Part shown: positions 1 through 7,574 of the stretch, one piece after another
Numbering within the stretch: position 1 is the stretch's first letter
Layout of the letters: each line of letters begins with the position of its first letter
Assembly: GCA_030731695.1 (NCBI GenBank)
Contig: JANQTK010000051.1
Location: 1-19,436, forward strand
Source of the DNA: Polaribacter sp.
GTDB taxonomy: Bacteria; Bacteroidota; Bacteroidia; Flavobacteriales; Flavobacteriaceae
Direction: 5' to 3'
Length of the DNA: 19,436 bases
Program-made: the position numbers and the translations under genes
Notes under the pieces: generated by a model
What the model was told of the DNA's origin: nothing
What the model saw: the letters and a program-made list of their open reading frames with translations, nothing else
The model's database searches: none

Positions 1-5
1 TTTAA

Positions 6-38
6 AAAACCTCATCAAATTAAATTTAATGAGGTTTT
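6..38 (-). terminator. Rho-independent terminator after clpX
   Basis: A perfect 10-base inverted repeat (AAAACCTCAT at 6-15 against 29-38) encloses a 13-base AT-rich loop. Read on the minus strand the stem is followed by a run of six T, as expected for an intrinsic terminator, and it lies about 30 bases beyond the clpX stop. The A/T tracts on both sides mean it could also stop plus-strand transcription entering from outside the window. Confidence 0.85.
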
Positions 39-67
39 GAATATTGAGTTTTAAATTTTGAATTGGT

Positions 68-1303
68 TTAGGAAGCTGCTCTTAATTTTTTCAAAGTTGC
101 ATTTGATAATTTTGATTCAGCATATTCCTTAGTTACATGAAATTCTTTTTCATCAGAACTTGGTAAATCGAACATAGCATCCGTAAAGATTGCCTCGCAT
201 AGAGAACGCAATCCTCTTGCACCCAATTTATAGGTAATTGCTTTGTCTACAATAAAATTTAAGGCTTCTTCAGCAATGGTAAAATTCACATCATCCATAG
301 CAAACAATTTTTCGTATTGCTTGATGATTGAATTCTTTGGTTCTGTTAAAATAGCTCGCAAAGCTTTTGCATCCAAAGGATTCATGAAAGTTAATACTGG
401 CAAACGCCCAATAATTTCGGGAATTAATCCAAAAGATTTTAAATCTGAAGGTGTGATGTATTTTAACAAGTTATCTTGGTCTATAGCATCTTCGTCTAAA
501 GATGCACTAAAACCAACCGCTTGCATATTTAAGCGTTTACTGATGTTTCTTTCAATACCTGAAAAAGCACCACCTGCAATAAATAAAATATTTTTTGTAT
601 TGACTTCAGTAAATTTTTGTTCTGGATGTTTTCTGCCACCTTGTGGAGCTACATTTACAACTGTTCCTTCTAATAATTTTAATAAAGCTTGTTGCACACC
701 TTCACCAGAAACATCTCTAGTAATAGATGGATTATCTCCTTTTCTGGCAATTTTATCAATTTCATCAATAAAAACAATGCCTTTTTCTGCTTTGGCAACA
801 TCGTAATCTGCAGCTTGTAATAATCTGCTTAGAATACTTTCTACATCTTCACCAACATAACCAGCTTGTGTTAATACAGTTGCATCAACTATAGAAAAAG
901 GAACATTTAACATTCGCGCAATTGTTTTGGCAACTAAGGTTTTTCCTGTACCAGTTTCACCTACTAAAATGATATTGCTTTTTTCAATTTCTACATCATC
1001 ATTGGTGTTTTTTTGCAACAACCTTTTATAGTGATTGTAAACAGCCACAGACATTGCACGTTTTGTTTCGTCTTGACCAATGATATACTGATCTAGAAAC
1101 TGTTTAATTTCTTGTGGTTTTTTTACAGTAAGTGTTTTTGAAAGATTGCTTTTTTTGGATTGCGAAATTTCTTCTTTTACAATTCCATGAGCTTGCTCAA
1201 TACATTGATCGCAAATATGTGCGTCCATACCTGCAATCAATAAATCTGTTTCCGATTTTTTTCGTCCACAAAATGAACACTCTAAATTATCGTCTTTTGC
1301 CAT
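68..1303 (-). CDS. clpX: ATP-dependent Clp protease ATP-binding subunit ClpX
   Basis: ClpX is the hexameric AAA+ unfoldase that recognises tagged proteins, unfolds them with ATP and feeds them into ClpP in the cytoplasm. The 411-residue product has the usual family length. Visible features in order: an N-terminal zinc-binding domain with Cys9, Cys12, Cys31 and Cys34; Walker A GETGTGKT (115-122); the pore-1 loop GYVG (149-152 region); Walker B ending in Asp180-Glu181; an RKH loop (224-226); a VGF tripeptide at 263-265 where E. coli has the ClpP-docking IGF loop; and the sensor-2 motif GARGLR (361-366). It lies 44 bases after clpP on the same strand and is probably co-transcribed with it, since only a short heptamer repeat separates them. 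The start is ATG at 1303, giving the canonical MAKDD-type N-terminus. Confidence 0.98.
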   Translation of the reverse strand: MAKDDNLECSFCGRKKSETDLLIAGMDAHICDQCIEQAHGIVKEEISQSKKSNLSKTLTVKKPQEIKQFLDQYIIGQDETKRAMSVAVYNHYKRLLQKNTNDDVEIEKSNIILVGETGTGKTLVAKTIARMLNVPFSIVDATVLTQAGYVGEDVESILSRLLQAADYDVAKAEKGIVFIDEIDKIARKGDNPSITRDVSGEGVQQALLKLLEGTVVNVAPQGGRKHPEQKFTEVNTKNILFIAGGAFSGIERNISKRLNMQAVGFSASLDEDAIDQDNLLKYITPSDLKSFGLIPEIIGRLPVLTFMNPLDAKALRAILTEPKNSIIKQYEKLFAMDDVNFTIAEEALNFIVDKAITYKLGARGLRSLCEAIFTDAMFDLPSSDEKEFHVTKEYAESKLSNATLKKLRAAS

Positions 1304-1307
1304 TTTT

Positions 1308-1342
1308 ATTAGCTGTTTGCTTTTAGCATTTGGCTATAAGCT
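1308..1342. repeat. Five-unit degenerate heptamer array between clpP and clpX
   Basis: Five consecutive 7-base units read on the plus strand: ATTAGCT, GTTTGCT, TTTAGCA, TTTGGCT, ATAAGCT. G is fixed at position 5 and C at position 6 in all five, and T occupies position 2 or 3 throughout. The array fills almost the whole 44-base gap between two co-directional genes, so in the clpP-clpX transcript it lies just before the clpX start codon. I do not know its function; it may be a dispersed flavobacterial intergenic repeat or a slippage product. Confidence 0.6.
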
Positions 1343-1347
1343 ATTTA

Positions 1348-2010
1348 TTATACTTTTCTTTCAAGAACTTCATCAATCATTCCATACTCTCTTGCCTCAT
1401 AAGATTTCATCCAATAATCTCTATCAGAATCTTTCTGAATTTTATCAAAAGATTGTCCAGAATGGAAAGAGATAATTGAATACAATTCATCTCTTAATTT
1501 GATGGTTTCTTTGATGGTAATTTCCATGTCAGAAACTTGACCTTGTGTTCCACTCATTGGTTGGTGAATCATGATTCGTGAATGTGGCAAAGCAGAGCGT
1601 TTTCCTTTGGTTCCTGCGCACATCAAAACAGCCCCCATTGAGGCAGCCATTCCTGTACAAATTGTTGCAACATCTGGTTTTATGAATTGCATAGTGTCAT
1701 AAATTCCCAAACCTGCATACACTCCTCCTCCAGGAGAATTGATATATATGGAAATGTCTTTATTAGCATCAACGCTTTCTAAAAACAATAACTGTGCTTG
1801 AACTACATTCGCAATTTGATCATTAATTCCAGTACCTAAAAAGATAATTCTATCCATCATTAAACGCGAAAAAACATCCATTTGCGTGATGTTCATTTGA
1901 CGCTCTTCCATGATATAAGGTGTTAAACTACTGGTAATTTGGTTATAATAAGTACTGCTAATTCCGTAATCTTTAGTAGCGTATTTTTCAAATTCTTTTC
2001 CGAAATCCAT
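1348..2010 (-). CDS. clpP: ATP-dependent Clp protease proteolytic subunit ClpP
   Basis: ClpP is the serine protease whose two heptameric rings form the degradation chamber used by ClpX. The 220-residue product contains the complete catalytic triad by motif and spacing: Ser124 in GMAASMGA, His149 in MIHQP and Asp198 in SDRDYW. The Ser-His gap (25) and His-Asp gap (49) equal those in E. coli ClpP. The oxyanion and strand region INSPGGGVYAG (90-100) is also present. About 30 residues precede the conserved core, slightly longer than the E. coli propeptide region, so N-terminal processing is plausible but not visible. A TATCTTTA element lies 28 bases upstream and the tig terminator further upstream, so clpP probably heads a clpP-clpX unit. 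Confidence 0.98.
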   Translation of the reverse strand: MDFGKEFEKYATKDYGISSTYYNQITSSLTPYIMEERQMNITQMDVFSRLMMDRIIFLGTGINDQIANVVQAQLLFLESVDANKDISIYINSPGGGVYAGLGIYDTMQFIKPDVATICTGMAASMGAVLMCAGTKGKRSALPHSRIMIHQPMSGTQGQVSDMEITIKETIKLRDELYSIISFHSGQSFDKIQKDSDRDYWMKSYEAREYGMIDEVLERKV

Positions 2011-2037
2011 TGTATTAAAGTATTATTAATTAATCTG

Positions 2038-2045
2038 TAAAGATA
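2038..2045 (-). promoter_or_regulatory. Candidate -7 promoter element of clpP-clpX
   Basis: The minus strand reads TATCTTTA, one base off the Bacteroidetes -7 consensus TAnnTTTG, 28 bases before the clpP ATG. No TTG lies at the expected 19-21-base distance upstream, so the call rests on the -7 box and on the tig terminator just upstream, which leaves clpP needing its own promoter. Confidence 0.45.
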
Positions 2046-2081
2046 CAAACTATTCTTTTTATGTGCTATTTTGAAATCTTA

Positions 2082-2125
2082 AATAATAAAAAACCTGAAT
2101 TTGGGAATTCAGGTTTTTTATTATT
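2082..2125 (-). terminator. Strong intrinsic terminator after tig
   Basis: Two 20-base arms (2082-2101 and 2106-2125) are exact reverse complements around a four-base loop, TGGG. The GC core is CCTGAATT and the outer part is A/T, giving T-rich sequence after the stem in either direction. It lies about 30 bases beyond the tig stop codon and separates tig from clpP. Confidence 0.9.
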
Positions 2126-2156
2126 TGTAAAAATTTAAACTTTTTTTAAAAACAGT

Positions 2157-3473
2157 TTAATGATGCATTTCTTTGATAAAATCTTCGTAGGCAACTTCTT
2201 TCGTTTCAAAACTCATGTTTTCTTTGTAAAAAGTCAATAATTTTTGACTGATTAATTGTGTTTGTAATTTTTGAGCTTCGTCTTTGTTTTGCAAAATTCT
2301 TCCTGCAATGTCTTCCAATTCTTTTTCTTCAGGATTCATGTTACCAAATTGTGCCATTTGCATGCGAATAAAACCTTTTGTGTAATCCACTAATTCAGCA
2401 TAATCAATGCGAATTTCATTATCTTTTAAGATTTTCCCTTCAATCAATTGATAACGTAATCCTTTTTCTGATTTGTTATATTCTTCAACTGCTTCCTCTA
2501 AAGTCAATGCTTTTTCACCTGCAGTTTGCAACCATTTTTGTAAAAATTCAGCTGGTAAATCGAATTTTGTATTTTCAATTAAATACTCAATAGCGTCATT
2601 TAAAAATTGTTGATCAGCTTGTTGTTGAAATTGTTTTTCAGCATCTTCTTTTATTTTTTCTCTCAATTCAGTAGCTGTTGTTACACTTCCGTCAGCAAAC
2701 AATTTATCAAACAATTCTTGATCTAAATCAGCCAAATCTGTTTTGGTAATATCATCAATTGTTGTAGAAACAACAATATCCAATCCATGAATTATATCGT
2801 GAGAAACACCTAATAAATGTTGCAATCTGTGCTCGTCTTCAAATAAACCTTTGGTTTCCAAAGAAACAACATCTCCTAATTTCGCGCCAACCAATACATT
2901 TTTTTGGCTTTTTAACTCACTAATTCTGAATGTTGATTTTTTATTAATTTCTTTCTCTTCATTCACAAAAGTTGCAGTAACATTGGCTTCTTCAGTAATT
3001 TCATCCAAAGAACTCATTTTCCCATAACGTGCTTGTATATTTTGAACTTCTTCATCGATTAAAGATTCTGTTGCCAAAATTTTAAACAATTTCACATTGT
3101 TTTTTGTGTTCAAATCGATATCAAATTGTGGCGCTAAACCCAATTCAAATTCAAAAGAAAAAGTGGTTGCATCCCAATTAAAATCTTCTTTAATTCTAGG
3201 TAATGGATTTCCTAAAATATCTAATTTTTCTTCAGTTATAAACTTATTCAAAGCTGTTTGAAGCAATTTATTTACTTCATCAATCATTACAGATTTTCCA
3301 TATTGCTTTTTCACCATTCCCATAGGAACTTGACCTTTTCTAAATCCTGGAATGTTTGCTTTTTTACGATAATCCGCCAACATTTTAGCTACTTTTTCTT
3401 GATAATCTGCTGCATCAATATCAACTTTTATCACTGCATTTAAGGCATCTAAGTTTTCTTTTGTAATATTCAT
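2157..3473 (-). CDS. tig: Trigger factor, ribosome-associated chaperone
   Basis: Trigger factor binds the ribosome at the exit tunnel and shields nascent chains. The product is 438 residues from the ATG at 3473. That start gives the family N-terminus MNITKEN and places the ribosome-docking loop GFRKGQVP at residues 43-50, its usual position. The frame stays open to an upstream ATG at 3521, but the likely promoter (3509-3538) lies inside that 16-residue extension, which argues against it. The middle, where the FKBP-type peptidyl-prolyl isomerase domain should lie (about 160-245), is poorly conserved to the eye and shows no IPGFE-type stretch, so isomerase activity is doubtful. The C-terminal part (about 250-438) is helical and charged, like the substrate-cradling arms. 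It is probably monocistronic. Confidence 0.93.
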   Translation of the reverse strand: MNITKENLDALNAVIKVDIDAADYQEKVAKMLADYRKKANIPGFRKGQVPMGMVKKQYGKSVMIDEVNKLLQTALNKFITEEKLDILGNPLPRIKEDFNWDATTFSFEFELGLAPQFDIDLNTKNNVKLFKILATESLIDEEVQNIQARYGKMSSLDEITEEANVTATFVNEEKEINKKSTFRISELKSQKNVLVGAKLGDVVSLETKGLFEDEHRLQHLLGVSHDIIHGLDIVVSTTIDDITKTDLADLDQELFDKLFADGSVTTATELREKIKEDAEKQFQQQADQQFLNDAIEYLIENTKFDLPAEFLQKWLQTAGEKALTLEEAVEEYNKSEKGLRYQLIEGKILKDNEIRIDYAELVDYTKGFIRMQMAQFGNMNPEEKELEDIAGRILQNKDEAQKLQTQLISQKLLTFYKENMSFETKEVAYEDFIKEMHH

Positions 3474-3508
3474 TTGTTCTGTTTCTCTAGTTCTTAAAAA
3501 ATCGAGTG

Positions 3509-3538
3509 CAAAATTAATCAATTTTATTGATGTCGCAA
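3509..3538 (-). promoter_or_regulatory. Promoter of tig
   Basis: On the minus strand a TTG (3538-3536, preceded by another T) is followed, after exactly 19 bases, by TAATTTTG (3516-3509), a full match to the Bacteroidetes TTG / TAnnTTTG housekeeping promoter. Transcription would begin near 3503-3506, about 30 bases before the ATG at 3473 and downstream of the alternative ATG at 3521, so it helps decide the tig start. Confidence 0.7.
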
Positions 3539-3641
3539 AGGTTTAAATTATTCAATTTCAGTTGTATTGAATCTTAAAATAATTCATTAAAAAAAGCAAT
3601 GATTTCTATGCACACACTTTTAGAGATTTAAAAAAAATACT

Positions 3642-3649
3642 TAATTTTG
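3642..3649 (+). promoter_or_regulatory. Candidate -7 promoter element of pyrH-frr
   Basis: TAATTTTG matches TAnnTTTG fully and is identical to the tig -7 box on the other strand. A TTTTA tract (3618-3622) sits 19 bases upstream in place of the usual TTG. Transcription would start near 3653-3656, leaving a leader of about 45 bases before the pyrH ATG. Confidence 0.55.
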
Positions 3650-3659
3650 CGAAACTTTT

Positions 3660-3679
3660 ATCCTTTACTTAAAAAGGAT
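3660..3679 (+). promoter_or_regulatory. Small hairpin in the pyrH leader
   Basis: ATCCTTT (3660-3666) and AAAGGAT (3673-3679) form a perfect 7-base-pair stem with a six-base loop. It falls within the predicted 5' leader, ending 20 bases before the pyrH ATG. There is no adequate T tract after it, so it is not an obvious terminator. Any regulatory role is inference. Confidence 0.4.
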
Positions 3680-3699
3680 TGATTAAAAAGCAATCAAAA

Positions 3700-4407
3700 A
3701 TGCAATACAAAAGAATCCTTTTAAAATTAAGTGGAGAAGCCTTAATGGGCGATCGCAATTACGGAATTGACCCAAAACGTCTTTCAGAATACGCCAAAGA
3801 AATCAAAGAAGTTGTTGATAAAGGCATTGAAGTTGCTATTGTTATTGGAGGAGGAAATATTTTTAGAGGCGTTGCTGGTGCAAGTAATGGCATGGATCGC
3901 GTTCAAGGAGATCACATGGGAATGTTAGCAACATGTATTAATGGTTTGGCCCTACAAAGTGCCTTAGAAGCTGAAAATGTGTTTACACGATTACAAACTG
4001 CACTCGAAATTAAAGAAGTTGCAGAACCTTATATCCGTAGAAAAGCTATCAGACATTTAGAAAAAGGACGTGTTGTAATTTTTGGTGCTGGAACTGGAAA
4101 TCCATATTTTACCACTGATACAGCTGCTGTTTTAAGAGCCATTGAAATTGATGCTGATGCGATTTTAAAAGGTACAAGAGTTGATGGAGTATATGATGCA
4201 GATCCTGAGAAATTTAAAAATGCTGTTAAGTTTGAAAATATCACCTTTAAAGATGTTATTGAAAAAGGCTTAAAAGTGATGGATATGACTGCATTTACGT
4301 TGAGTGAAGAAAATAATTTGCCCATCATTATTTTTGACATGAACAAAACCGGAAATTTACTAAAACTAGTTTCTGGAGAAAAAATAGGAACATTGATTAA
4401 TATTTAA
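3700..4407 (+). CDS. pyrH: Uridylate (UMP) kinase
   Basis: PyrH phosphorylates UMP to UDP with ATP in pyrimidine nucleotide synthesis and is a cytoplasmic hexamer of the amino-acid-kinase fold. The 235-residue product shows the family landmarks: KLSGEAL (9-15), the glycine-rich GGGNIFRG (50-57), GDHMGMLAT (70-78), the nucleotide-binding FGAGTGNPYFTTDTAA (128-143) and the late DVDGVYDADP-like motif (TRVDGVYDADP, 159-169). A TTG codon 21 bases upstream is in frame, but ATG at 3700 gives the normal bacterial start (MQYKRILLKLSG) and is preferred. frr follows after 26 bases, the standard bacterial pairing, so the two are almost certainly one transcript ending at the hairpin near 5014-5038. Confidence 0.97.
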   Translation: MQYKRILLKLSGEALMGDRNYGIDPKRLSEYAKEIKEVVDKGIEVAIVIGGGNIFRGVAGASNGMDRVQGDHMGMLATCINGLALQSALEAENVFTRLQTALEIKEVAEPYIRRKAIRHLEKGRVVIFGAGTGNPYFTTDTAAVLRAIEIDADAILKGTRVDGVYDADPEKFKNAVKFENITFKDVIEKGLKVMDMTAFTLSEENNLPIIIFDMNKTGNLLKLVSGEKIGTLINI

Positions 4408-4433
4408 AAAATAACTTTTTTAAGCTTAAAAAA

Positions 4434-4988
4434 ATGAACGAAGAAGTCGATTTTATTTTAGATACTGCCAAAGAAGCCATGGATAGCGCAATTGCGCACT
4501 TAGAAAAAGAATTTCGTGCCATTAGAGCTGGAAAAGCAACTCCTGCAATGTTGGGAACAGTTTTGGTAGATTATTATGGTTCGCAAACACCCTTGTCGCA
4601 AGTTGCAAATGTAAGCTCGCCTGATCCAAGAACATTAACAATTCAACCTTGGGAAAAAAACATGCTACAAGTAATTGAAAAAGCAATTCAATTGGCAAAT
4701 TTGGGTTTTAATCCAATGAATAATGGTGATATTATCATGATAAATGTACCACCATTGACTGAAGAACGAAGAATTGGCTTGGCAAAACAATCAAAAGCGG
4801 AGGCTGAACATGCAAAAGTTGGTATCAGAAATGCTAGAAAAGATGCTAATAACGACATCAAAAAATTAGATGTTTCTGAAGATTTGAAAAAAATCGCAGA
4901 AGATGACGTTCAAAAATTGACAGATGCTTACGTAAAAAAGATTGATGACATTTTGGTTGTGAAAGAAAAAGAAATCATGACAGTCTAG
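4434..4988 (+). CDS. frr: Ribosome recycling factor
   Basis: RRF works with EF-G to split the post-termination ribosome complex. The 184-residue product matches the family length and can be followed along its whole length: the N-terminal helix of domain I with HLEKEFRAIRAGKATPAML (22-40), the domain II segment starting VDYYGSQTPLSQVANVSSPD, the PPLTEERR motif leading into the long helices, and a C-terminal helix ending KEKEIMTV. No unusual residue was noticed. It is second in the pyrH-frr pair and is followed by a clear terminator. Confidence 0.97.
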   Translation: MNEEVDFILDTAKEAMDSAIAHLEKEFRAIRAGKATPAMLGTVLVDYYGSQTPLSQVANVSSPDPRTLTIQPWEKNMLQVIEKAIQLANLGFNPMNNGDIIMINVPPLTEERRIGLAKQSKAEAEHAKVGIRNARKDANNDIKKLDVSEDLKKIAEDDVQKLTDAYVKKIDDILVVKEKEIMTV

Positions 4989-5013
4989 TGATTAATCTTT
5001 ACTTATCATATTT

Positions 5014-5038
5014 AAAGAGTGTTTTTTTAACACTCTTT
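5014..5038 (+). terminator. Intrinsic terminator after frr
   Basis: AAAGAGTGTT (5014-5023) and AACACTCTTT (5029-5038) form a perfect 10-base-pair stem with a five-T loop, followed by T-rich sequence. It lies 25 bases beyond the frr stop and closes the pyrH-frr unit. Confidence 0.88.
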
Positions 5039-5066
5039 TTTGTTTTTAATCGCAAAGACAATTAGT

Positions 5067-5074
5067 TACCTTTG
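5067..5074 (+). promoter_or_regulatory. Candidate -7 promoter element of the RND transporter
   Basis: TACCTTTG is a full match to TAnnTTTG, 15 bases before the ATG at 5090. No TTG lies at 19-21 bases upstream; only a T-rich stretch is found there. Transcription would begin about 10 bases before the start codon, giving a very short leader. Confidence 0.5.
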
Positions 5075-5089
5075 CATAAATTTTTTTAA

Positions 5090-7468
5090 ATGAATTTCTG
5101 GACAAAAGTTGCGGGTATCATTTTAAGAAACCGTTACTTGGTTTTATTAATAATTGCTATCATCACAGGTTTATTAGCTTCTCAAATTAAGTATATGAAA
5201 TTTTCATATACCGAGGCAAACTTACTTCCTGAAAACCACGAAGTAAATCTTGAATACAATAAATTTTTAGAGATTTTTGGTGAAGAAGGAAATTTAGTAA
5301 TTCTAGGAATTAAAGATTCTACTGTTTTTTCTCCCAAAAAATTCAATGCTTGGAATCATTTGATAGATAATTTTGAAGATTTAGAAGAGGTTGATTTTAC
5401 ACTTTCTATTGCTGATGTTCAAAAATTAAAAGCGGATAGAAGCAAACGAAAATTCGTTTTAGAACCTTTATTTGATGAAGATCCAAAAACGACAGAAGAG
5501 GTTCTTGCAATCAAAAAACAGCTTTTTGAGAAATTACCTTTTTATGACAATTTATTGTTCAACAAAAATACAGGCACCTTACAAACAGCTATTTACATCA
5601 AAAAAGAATTGATAAATACGCCCATTCGTAGAGATTTTATCTTCAACAAACTAATTCCTGTTGTAGAAAAATTTGAGAAAGAAAACAACGTTGATGTAAG
5701 AATTTCTGGAATGCCTTACATACGAACTTTAAATGCTCAAAATATTCAAGATGAAATTTTATTGTTCGTTTTAGGTGCTTTATTAATTACTGCAGTCATT
5801 TTCTTTTTCTTTTTCAGGTCATACAGAGCTACTTTTATTACGCTTTTGGTCGTATTGATTGGTGTAACTTGGGCATTTGGTTTTATTGGTTGGTTTCGTT
5901 ACGAAATCACTGTTTTGTCGGCTTTAATTCCGCCATTAATCATTGTAATTGGAGTGCCAAATGCGGTTTTTTTGATTAATAAATACCAACAAGAAATTAA
6001 AAAACATGGCAATCAAGCAAAATCATTACAACGTGTAATTACAAAAATTGGAAATGCAACGTTGATGACAAACATTACAACTGCTGCTGGTTTTGCAACT
6101 TTTGTGTTCGTGAAAAGTGACTTGTTGCGTGAATTTGGAATTTTAGCATCTATCAATATCATCAGTATTTTTATTTTAGCGCTGATGCTGATTCCAATTA
6201 TTTACAGCTTTATGCCACTTCCAAAAAAGAAACATTTAAATCATTTGGAACGCAGATGGATTGAAAATGTAGTTGATTGGATGGAAAAAACGGTAAGAGA
6301 TTATCGAATTGGAATTTATTTTACGTCTGTAATTATCATTATTATTGGAATCATTGGTGTGTATCAAATTCGCGTTTCAGGAAGTTTGATAGAAGATATG
6401 CCTAAAAGTATGGGTTTTTATAAAGACATCAAGTTTTTTGAAAACGAGTTTGGTGGTATTATGCCTCTAGAAATTTTGATTGATACCAAAAAGGAAAAAG
6501 GTGTCATGAAATTATCCACCTTAAAAAAGATGGAAAAAATCAATGAAACTATTGAAACTTTTCCTGAATTATCAAAGCCTGTTTCTGTGGTAAATTTGGT
6601 AAAATACTCTAAACAAGCTTATTATCAAGGAAATCCTAAATACTATCAATTACCCACAAGTCAAGAGCAAAATTACATTTTTGCTTATACCAAAAATTCG
6701 AGTAATGATACTGGAATGCTGAAGAGTTTTGTAGATTCAACAGGTCGTTATGCCCGAATTACAACGTTTATGAAAGATATTGGTACAGACAAAATGGATG
6801 ACATTCAAGAACGTATTCAAACCGTTATTGACAAAGAATTTGACAAAGAAAAATACACAGTAACCTTAACTGGAAAAGCGTTGGTTTTTATCAAAGGAAC
6901 CAATTATTTAATTACCAATTTAGTCTTTTCATTGTCTTTGGCAATTGTGCTTATTTCTATTTTTATGGCATGGATGTTTCGTTCACCACAAATGATTTTG
7001 ATTTCATTGTTGCCTAATATTTTACCTTTATTAATCACAGCTGGCTTAATGGGCTTTTTTGATATTCCAATTAAACCATCAACTATTTTGGTGTTCAGCA
7101 TTGCTTTCGGAATTTCGGTGGATGACACCATTCACTTTTTAGCTAAATATCGACAAGAATTGATTGCACACAATTGGCGCATAAAGCCCTCAGTTTTTGC
7201 CGCTTTAAGAGAAACTGGTGTGAGTATGTTTTACACATCAATCGTATTGTTTTTTGGATTTTTAGTATTCACCTTATCAAGTTTTGGAGGCACCATTGCT
7301 TTGGGAGGTTTGGTTTCAGTAACATTATTGCTAGCAATGGTCTCGAATTTATTATTATTGCCTTCTTTATTATTGACTTTTGAAAAGAAAATTGCCAATA
7401 AAAAAATATTTAAAGAACCAGCCATGGAAATTATTCCAGCTGAGGATGAAAAAACAGAAGACCAATAA
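5090..7468 (+). CDS. RND/MMPL superfamily transporter
   Basis: This 792-residue inner-membrane protein has the duplicated RND architecture: TM1 (16-33), a periplasmic loop (about 34-222), five helices (about 223-245, 247-267, 273-296, 325-342, 350-375), a linker, TM7 (407-427), a second periplasmic loop (about 428-610), then five more helices up to about 765 and a charged cytoplasmic tail ending KTEDQ. At about 790 residues it is shorter than AcrB-type pumps and fits the 'hydrophobe/amphiphile efflux-3' or MMPL-like group. In the second half TM10 carries an acidic pair, Asp678-Asp679 in GISVDD, the usual proton-relay position. The equivalent first-half helix reads GVPNAVF with no acidic residue. 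The substrate cannot be told from sequence; lipids, hopanoid-like molecules or drugs are all possible. There is no adjacent membrane-fusion or TolC partner. Confidence 0.9.
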   Translation: MNFWTKVAGIILRNRYLVLLIIAIITGLLASQIKYMKFSYTEANLLPENHEVNLEYNKFLEIFGEEGNLVILGIKDSTVFSPKKFNAWNHLIDNFEDLEEVDFTLSIADVQKLKADRSKRKFVLEPLFDEDPKTTEEVLAIKKQLFEKLPFYDNLLFNKNTGTLQTAIYIKKELINTPIRRDFIFNKLIPVVEKFEKENNVDVRISGMPYIRTLNAQNIQDEILLFVLGALLITAVIFFFFFRSYRATFITLLVVLIGVTWAFGFIGWFRYEITVLSALIPPLIIVIGVPNAVFLINKYQQEIKKHGNQAKSLQRVITKIGNATLMTNITTAAGFATFVFVKSDLLREFGILASINIISIFILALMLIPIIYSFMPLPKKKHLNHLERRWIENVVDWMEKTVRDYRIGIYFTSVIIIIIGIIGVYQIRVSGSLIEDMPKSMGFYKDIKFFENEFGGIMPLEILIDTKKEKGVMKLSTLKKMEKINETIETFPELSKPVSVVNLVKYSKQAYYQGNPKYYQLPTSQEQNYIFAYTKNSSNDTGMLKSFVDSTGRYARITTFMKDIGTDKMDDIQERIQTVIDKEFDKEKYTVTLTGKALVFIKGTNYLITNLVFSLSLAIVLISIFMAWMFRSPQMILISLLPNILPLLITAGLMGFFDIPIKPSTILVFSIAFGISVDDTIHFLAKYRQELIAHNWRIKPSVFAALRETGVSMFYTSIVLFFGFLVFTLSSFGGTIALGGLVSVTLLLAMVSNLLLLPSLLLTFEKKIANKKIFKEPAMEIIPAEDEKTEDQ

Positions 7469-7496
7469 ATTATATCGATTATTAAAAGTTGAACTA

Positions 7497-7526
7497 TTGT
7501 ATTCTTCCTGCAAAAAAGTATCTTTA
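7497..7526 (+). promoter_or_regulatory. Promoter of asnS
   Basis: TTG (7497-7499), a 19-base spacer and TATCTTTA (7519-7526) match the Bacteroidetes promoter with one mismatch in the last -7 base. Transcription would start near 7530-7533, about 42 bases before the asnS ATG. It lies after the transporter stop and inside the longer open frame that continues upstream of asnS, so it supports the shorter start. Confidence 0.65.
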
Positions 7527-7574
7527 CAAACGTTTTCAAAAAAATGCAAAATCAAGCACTTAAATAGAAAAAAA

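Noticed and set aside
243..806. Long plus-strand frame opposite clpX
   Set aside because: ClpX on the minus strand is unmistakable, and the opposing product resembles no known family and has shadow-type composition.
3474..3521. A 16-residue N-terminal extension of trigger factor
   Set aside because: The promoter box at 3509-3516 lies within it, and the shorter start places the ribosome-docking loop at residues 43-50 as usual.
3679..3699. TTG start for pyrH seven codons upstream
   Set aside because: It lies in the right arm of the leader hairpin and adds residues not expected in UMP kinase; ATG 3700 is the family start.
7380..7574. A 65-residue N-terminal extension of the AsnRS frame
   Set aside because: It overlaps the transporter gene by 89 bases, is Lys/Leu-rich with no family similarity, and contains the asnS promoter; ATG 7575 gives the normal AsnRS length.
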